A stretch of DNA of 64,000 nt from positions 248,001-312,000 of the forward strand of contig NZ_WHNQ01000004.1 of NCBI RefSeq assembly GCF_009362785.1, given 5' to 3'. The notes below the pieces were generated by a model. It saw only the letters and a list, made by a program, of their open reading frames with translations. It had not been told where the DNA came from and searched no databases. A program made the translations under genes and the position numbers. Shown piece after piece: positions 59,877 to 64,000 of this stretch. Every line of letters starts with the position of its first letter. Within the stretch, counting starts at the first letter, position 1. This stretch comes from Paraburkholderia atlantica (GTDB lineage: Bacteria; Pseudomonadota; Gammaproteobacteria; Burkholderiales; Burkholderiaceae).

Positions 59877-60950
59877 TCAGGCAATGCGTAATCCGCGCGC
59901 GGGCAAGATCTCCTGGGTGGTTACGAAACGGTGCTGTTTGACCGCGTCGTGAAAGAGCCGGTAGTCGCTCTTCTCGAAGGCGGTCGTCCACTCCGGTCTG
60001 TCCCCGGTGTCGTCATCGCACAACAAACCGGTGGCCTGGTACTTCCACGAACCGTGTCCTTTGGCGATATACCCGGGCACAAGTTCTTTCAAACCCGGAA
60101 TACGGCCGGCACTCACCCATTCGCAAACGGTTCTCAGACGCAGATTGTCGTCGGGTTCGCGGTTCGTATCGAGCAGTCGGGTCAGTGCGTCTTTGACGTC
60201 CTCCGGCATGCCGGGCTGGTTTTCGAAATCTTCACGTCCTGCCAGATAAGCTCGCACGACACGGCAACTCATGTCTGCCGCTTGCACGAAATCCGGCAAA
60301 TTATGTCGTGAGATGAAGTGATTGCAGCCGTCGATGTAATGCCAGCGTGCCCACGGCTGGTCCGGATAGTGCAACGCGGCGCCGTGGCCGACCGGCAACG
60401 CGATTGTCAGAACGTCCGTCTCGACGCGCTCGATCAGATGCGCGACCGCCAGTTCCAGGCTCGCGAGCCAGCCTTTGCGCGTGCAGTCCTGCGCTTCGAG
60501 AAGATGCACGCGATTCCACGGGCTTTCGATGCCCGCGAATCCCTGGTGCGCCCAGGTATCGACATATGTGTGAAGCGTCACGCCGAGCCTGTGCAACGCG
60601 GTCTCCGAATCGCGCTGCCGGATCGCGCGCCGCACGACTTCGCGCGCGACTTCACTGTCGGGCCGGCAAACCGCCTTTTCCTCGAGACTGTCACCCACCC
60701 CGGCCGGCAGAAAATGGAACGGCGCCCACACGAGCCGATTCTGGTCGTTCTCGGTATTGGCGTAATCGAATAACTTGTGCGCGGTCGCGAATCGCTCGAA
60801 TGTCTCGCCGCCTTTGAACCGCAGTATTCCGCTCGTCGTTGCGTCGTCGACGTATTGGCAGGCATGCGCGACGGTTTGCGCATCGCCGGCCGTCATGCCG
60901 CCGACGCGCGCGGCAATGTAGACCACGCCGTAATGGAAGTCGATATTCAT
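59877..60950 (-). CDS. DUF6765-family protein
   Basis: A 357-residue protein, no signal peptide. The N-terminus MNIDFHYGVVYIAARVGGM, the QYVDDATTSG segment and LHTYVDTWAHQGFAG are the marks of DUF6765. The regularly placed His and Asp residues (DFHYG, HACQYVDDA, HTYVDTWAHQ) recall the metal-binding pattern of zinc-dependent phospholipase C/S1-P1-type folds, so a metal hydrolase role is conceivable but not shown. AGGAG stands nine bases before the ATG. Convergent with the glycine-zipper gene, with a 21-bp gap. Confidence 0.75.
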   Translation of the reverse strand: MNIDFHYGVVYIAARVGGMTAGDAQTVAHACQYVDDATTSGILRFKGGETFERFATAHKLFDYANTENDQNRLVWAPFHFLPAGVGDSLEEKAVCRPDSEVAREVVRRAIRQRDSETALHRLGVTLHTYVDTWAHQGFAGIESPWNRVHLLEAQDCTRKGWLASLELAVAHLIERVETDVLTIALPVGHGAALHYPDQPWARWHYIDGCNHFISRHNLPDFVQAADMSCRVVRAYLAGREDFENQPGMPEDVKDALTRLLDTNREPDDNLRLRTVCEWVSAGRIPGLKELVPGYIAKGHGSWKYQATGLLCDDDTGDRPEWTTAFEKSDYRLFHDAVKQHRFVTTQEILPARGLRIA

Positions 60951-61225
60951 GGCAGGCGCTCCTGGCGCGCGTAATCACATCCGGTTTGCGGCCGGCGATA
61001 GGGCGAGACGAATACAGGGAGCTGCGCGTGAGTAGATAGTAGACGAGCGAGTGGCACCCGACTTGAAATAACATGCGTATCGGTCGTGTTTTTCCACGTT
61101 TCTCGCCACCCTACTATTCGGGCTACTGAGGGAAAACTCCGGCGGTACCAGCGAGATGCAACCTGCCGGCACGGAAAGCCGCCGGGCGATGAGGCGGAAA
61201 ACGTAACCCGGCCGACCGCCGGCGG

Positions 61226-61687
61226 TCAGGTCAAATGTGTAACGGAAAAACGATTGTTCCAGTGCTGGTTCAGATACTCGAGCGCGAACATCCGGTGACA
61301 ATGATGTGGTAAATGTTCACTGCAAAGCAGGCAGCCCGATTCAAATAGCGCGATATCCAGATTGCTTTCCACACGGCGGCGCGCGATGAGGTCGAGATAT
61401 TCCTCCCGAAAGTTCTCCCAGCTCAACTGCTTGCCCTGGTAGCGTTTGAGCAGTTCCGGCTCGGGAGCCAGCTCCGGTATTTCCACGTACGCCGCATCGC
61501 ACAACTGCTCGAGAAAGAAAGGCAGATCCTGCTTTTTCGCAAAGCCCGCCAGTTGCGACGTGTTGTTGAGGCGAATGTCGAGCACCGTGCGCACCTGGGC
61601 GTCTTTCAACAAGCCGAAGAACTTCTGGGCGCTCTTGCCGGTAAATCCAATGCTGGCCACCTGCACGATGCTTTTGTCACGTTTCAT
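61226..61687 (-). CDS. DUF488-family protein
   Basis: A 153-residue cytoplasmic protein with the DUF488 layout: VASIGFTGKSAQKFFGLLKDAQVRTVLDIRLNN at the N-terminus (strand plus the DxR motif) and CSEHLPHHCHRMFALEYL near the C-terminus, where Cys/His residues suggest metal binding or a nucleotide-related active site. The function of the family is not established. AGGGG precedes the ATG at 61687. Separated from the FKBP gene by a terminator, hence its own promoter. Confidence 0.82.
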   Translation of the reverse strand: MKRDKSIVQVASIGFTGKSAQKFFGLLKDAQVRTVLDIRLNNTSQLAGFAKKQDLPFFLEQLCDAAYVEIPELAPEPELLKRYQGKQLSWENFREEYLDLIARRRVESNLDIALFESGCLLCSEHLPHHCHRMFALEYLNQHWNNRFSVTHLT

Positions 61688-61721
61688 GGTGAATCCCCTT
61701 GGCGCGCCATTCGGTGCCCAT

Positions 61722-61754
61722 AAAAAAGCCCCGCTGCGATTGGCGCAGCGAGGC
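61722..61754 (-). terminator. Rho-independent terminator of the FKBP gene
   Basis: Reading leftwards, GCCTCGCTGCG pairs with CGCAGCGGGGC over a five-base loop and is followed by six T. Confidence 0.88.
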
Positions 61755-61790
61755 TCGGTGGCAGTGCATCTTTAGCGCCGCTCGCGCGCT

Positions 61791-62192
61791 TTACTTGACG
61801 ATGTCGACCAGTTCGACTTCGAAGGTCAGATCGGTATTCGGCGGAATCGGGCCGACGCCGCGATCGCCGTATGCGGTCGCCGCCGGGCACGTGAGTCGCG
61901 CCTTGCCGCCGACTTTCATCTTCTGCACGCCTTGCGTCCAGCACGGAATCACGCGATTGAGCGGAAACGTGGCCGGCCCGCCATGCTTGGCCGAGCTATC
62001 GAACTCAGTGCCGTTGGGCAGCGTGCCGCGGTAGTTGACTTTTACCACGTCGGTCGCGGACGGTTGCGGGCCCGTGCCTTGCGTCAGATGTTCGACGATG
62101 ACGCCGGACGGCAGCTTCTCCGTGGTCGGCGCGGCAGCCATCGCGGTCGAGGACAGAACGGCTGCGGCCAGCAAAGCAACGAGTGATTTCAA
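61791..62192 (-). CDS. FKBP-type peptidyl-prolyl cis-trans isomerase, exported
   Basis: A 133-residue isomerase that speeds folding of periplasmic proteins. An N-terminal signal peptide (KSLVALLAAAVLSSTAMA) precedes a single FKBP domain with KVNYRGTLPNGTEFDSS, FPLNRVIPCWTQGVQKMKVGGKARL, and a C-terminal NTDLTFEVELVDI strand. The start is a TTG at 62192, supported by GGAG at seven bases and by the signal peptide beginning there; the longer open frame upstream is not protein-like. Followed by its own terminator. Divergent from the helicase gene. Confidence 0.9.
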   Translation of the reverse strand: MKSLVALLAAAVLSSTAMAAAPTTEKLPSGVIVEHLTQGTGPQPSATDVVKVNYRGTLPNGTEFDSSAKHGGPATFPLNRVIPCWTQGVQKMKVGGKARLTCPAATAYGDRGVGPIPPNTDLTFEVELVDIVK

Positions 62193-62391
62193 AGCTAATC
62201 TCCAATGGGGTAGTCCGTTTGATTGTAACGGATCGGGTGTCGGCCGAGGCTGCCAAATATTGCCGGATGCCGCGGGTCGCTGCGCGCCTGTCAGGTCCTC
62301 GCTGAACCGCTGCGCGACCCCGCGGTCCACATGAACATCCGGCGCGAGTCGCCGGCACACGAATCCGCCACACCCGTAGAGAGCGCTTTCG

Positions 62392-64000
62392 ATGACCGAG
62401 CCGGCCAATTCCGACGACCCCGCTGACAACTCCACCGCCGCCCCGGCGCCCTCCGACGAGCGCGTTCGCGCGCCAAGGCCGCGCAGGATTCCGCGCAGCC
62501 GCGCCCAACAGGCGCGGCTCGATGCGCGCGAACCCGCCTTCGAGCCGCTGCCGTTCCCCTCATATTCACCTGACGCAGCGCGCCGCCCATTCGCGGACAA
62601 ACTCGACGCATGGTTCGCTTCGCGCCATTGGCAGCCGTTCGAGTTTCAGCGCGAGGTATGGCGCAACATCGCCGCTGGCGCGAGCGGTGTGCTGCACGCA
62701 AGCACCGGGGCTGGCAAAACCTGGGCGGTGTGGTTCGGCGCGCTCGCCGCGTTCGCTAGCGCCGCGTCGACGCCCCGCAAGCATCCCGAACCGTTGACGG
62801 TGCTCTGGATCACGCCGATGCGCGCGCTCGCGGCCGACACCGCGCGCGCGTTGCAAAGCTCCGCCGCCGAACTCGCCGTACCCTGGAGCGTCGGTCTGCG
62901 CACCGGCGATACGTCGGCCGCCGAACGCGAGCGGCAAAATCGGCGCATGCCGTCCGCGCTCGTCACGACCCCCGAGAGTTTGACGCTGATCCTGACGCGC
63001 GCTGATGCGCGCGAAGTACTGTCTCAGGTACGGCTCGTGATCGTCGATGAATGGCACGAACTGCTCGGCAACAAACGTGGGACACAGACGCAACTCGCGC
63101 TCGCGCGTCTCACGCATTGGCGGGCCGGCTTGCAGGTGTGGGGGCTGTCGGCGACGCTCGGCAATCTGTCGTTCGCGACCGAAGTCCTGCTCGCGCCGGT
63201 CGCGACGCCGCGCGTCAGTGTGCATGGCGCGCTGCCGAAGGCGCTGATCGTCGATACGATCATTCCCGACACGATCGAGCGCTTTCCGTGGGGCGGTCAT
63301 ATGGGCATGCGTCAGGTCGATGCGGTCGCGCGCGCGATCGACGAAGCGCGCACCTCGCTCGTCTTCACGAACACGCGCTCGCAATGCGAGGTGTGGTATC
63401 AGGCGCTGCTCGACGCGCGCCCCGAATGGGCCGGCGTGATCGCGCTGCATCACGGCTCGCTCGATCAGCAGGTACGCGAGTGGGTCGAACGCGGGTTGAA
63501 GAACGGCTTGCTAAAGGTTGTGGTGTGTACGTCGAGTCTCGATCTCGGCGTCGATTTTCTGCCGGTGGAACGCGTGTTCCAGATCGGCTCGCCAAAGGGC
63601 GTTGCGCGTTTGATGCAGCGCGCGGGCCGCTCGGGACACGCGCCCGGTTTGCCGTCACGGGTGACGATCGTGCCGACGCATGCGCTCGAATTGATTGAAG
63701 CGGCGGCCGCGCGTGAAGCCGTCGACAAACGGCAGATCGAAAGCCGCGATACGCCGCACAAGCCGTTCGACGTGCTGGTTCAGCATCTCGTCACCGTCGC
63801 GATCGGCGGCGGCTTCGATGCGCGCGAGCTGTACGATGAACTTCTGCATGCCTATGCATATCGCGATCTGACGCAGCAGGAGTTCGACTGGGCGCTGGGT
63901 TTCGTCGAAGGCGGCGGCGCGACGCTGCGGGCGTATCCCGACTACCATCGAGTCGCGCGCGATAGCGACGGCCTGTACCGCGTGCCGCGCAACGATCTCG
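62392..64000 (+). CDS. Ligase-associated DEXH-box helicase (Lhr-like), partial at the right edge
   Basis: 536 codons of a superfamily-2 helicase; the C-terminus lies beyond the window. After a disordered Pro/Arg-rich N-terminus (about 60 residues) come Walker A ASTGAGKT, motif II VDEWHE (DEWH rather than DEAH, as in the ligase-associated group), motif III SATLGN, motif [24 protein letters not shown], and motifs [41 protein letters not shown]. These helicases go with an ATP-dependent ligase, an exonuclease and PdeM in a DNA-repair gene set; its partners would be expected just right of the window. The weak ribosome site leaves the ATG at 62392 somewhat uncertain. Confidence 0.9.
   Translation, partial: MTEPANSDDPADNSTAAPAPSDERVRAPRPRRIPRSRAQQARLDAREPAFEPLPFPSYSPDAARRPFADKLDAWFASRHWQPFEFQREVWRNIAAGASGVLHASTGAGKTWAVWFGALAAFASAASTPRKHPEPLTVLWITPMRALAADTARALQSSAAELAVPWSVGLRTGDTSAAERERQNRRMPSALVTTPESLTLILTRADAREVLSQVRLVIVDEWHELLGNKRGTQTQLALARLTHWRAGLQVWGLSATLGNLSFATEVLLAPVATPRVSVHGALPKALIVDTIIPDTIERFPWGGHMGMRQVDAVARAIDEARTSLVFTNTRSQCEVWYQALLDARPEWAGVIALHHGSLDQQVREWVERGLKNGLLKVVVCTSSLDLGVDFLPVERVFQIGSPKGVARLMQRAGRSGHAPGLPSRVTIVPTHALELIEAAAAREAVDKRQIESRDTPHKPFDVLVQHLVTVAIGGGFDARELYDELLHAYAYRDLTQQEFDWALGFVEGGGATLRAYPDYHRVARDSDGLYRVPRNDL

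Overview
The window reads as chromosomal DNA of a Burkholderia-like betaproteobacterium, most likely Paraburkholderia. The evidence is the high GC content, a roughly 1,600-residue NAD-glutamate dehydrogenase, a Gram-negative porin ending in Phe, a DUF4148 protein, Burkholderia-style cdiA-cdiI-cdiB order, H-NS proteins with basic tails, and the DUF3348/DUF802/DUF2894 gene set. There are no rRNA or tRNA genes, no insertion sequences and no CRISPR array. Genes at both edges are cut: cdiB on the left and a ligase-associated helicase on the right.

Layout. 1-10.7 kb: a contact-dependent inhibition locus on the minus strand (cdiA, cdiI, cdiB). 11-20.1 kb: aldo/keto reductase, cation diffusion facilitator, NAD-glutamate dehydrogenase, an alpha/beta hydrolase and an M14 peptidase. 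20.4-22.1 kb: an AT-richer, overlapping three-gene cassette that I interpret as a type VI-like effector/immunity island. 22.8-26.7 kb: phnCDE phosphonate importer plus a DMT permease. 26.8-34.6 kb: small secreted proteins, a thioesterase/hydrolase pair, an unusual response regulator, HAD phosphatase, porin and NhaR-like regulator. 34.7-40.6 kb: TerC, then a tight four-gene operon encoding a MotA/TolQ-like channel protein with a very long repeat-built tail, a MotB/OmpA-like partner and two DUF proteins. 40.8-46.3 kb: an amino-acid oxidoreductase and a Fur-box-controlled catecholate siderophore receptor operon (receptor, Sel1 protein, PiuC). 46.3-50.3 kb: an mctP-type carboxylate symporter divergent from its probable two-component system mctSR. 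50.3-55.8 kb: BON protein, then a sulfatase lipoprotein, an exported formylglycine-generating enzyme, an NlpA-type binding protein and a cysteine-cluster protein. 55.8-64 kb: phospholipase-D-type synthase, an H-NS variant with two DNA-binding modules and a histone-H1-like tail, small hypothetical proteins, DUF6765, DUF488, FKBP and the helicase.

The most interesting element is the 35.5-40.6 kb operon. Its two central proteins have the architecture of the ZorA/ZorB ion-driven motor (TolQ/MotA membrane unit with long cytoplasmic tail, plus a MotB-like unit with a transmembrane Asp and a peptidoglycan-binding domain), but none of the known Zorya effectors is next to them. Their companions are DUF3348 and DUF2894 proteins, so this looks like a cell-wall-anchored motor or sensor of unknown purpose. 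Other points worth following are the effector/immunity cassette, a sulfatase whose formylglycine motif is non-canonical beside an apparently exported maturation enzyme, and the double-headed H-NS. All functional calls rest on motif recognition by eye; no database search was run.
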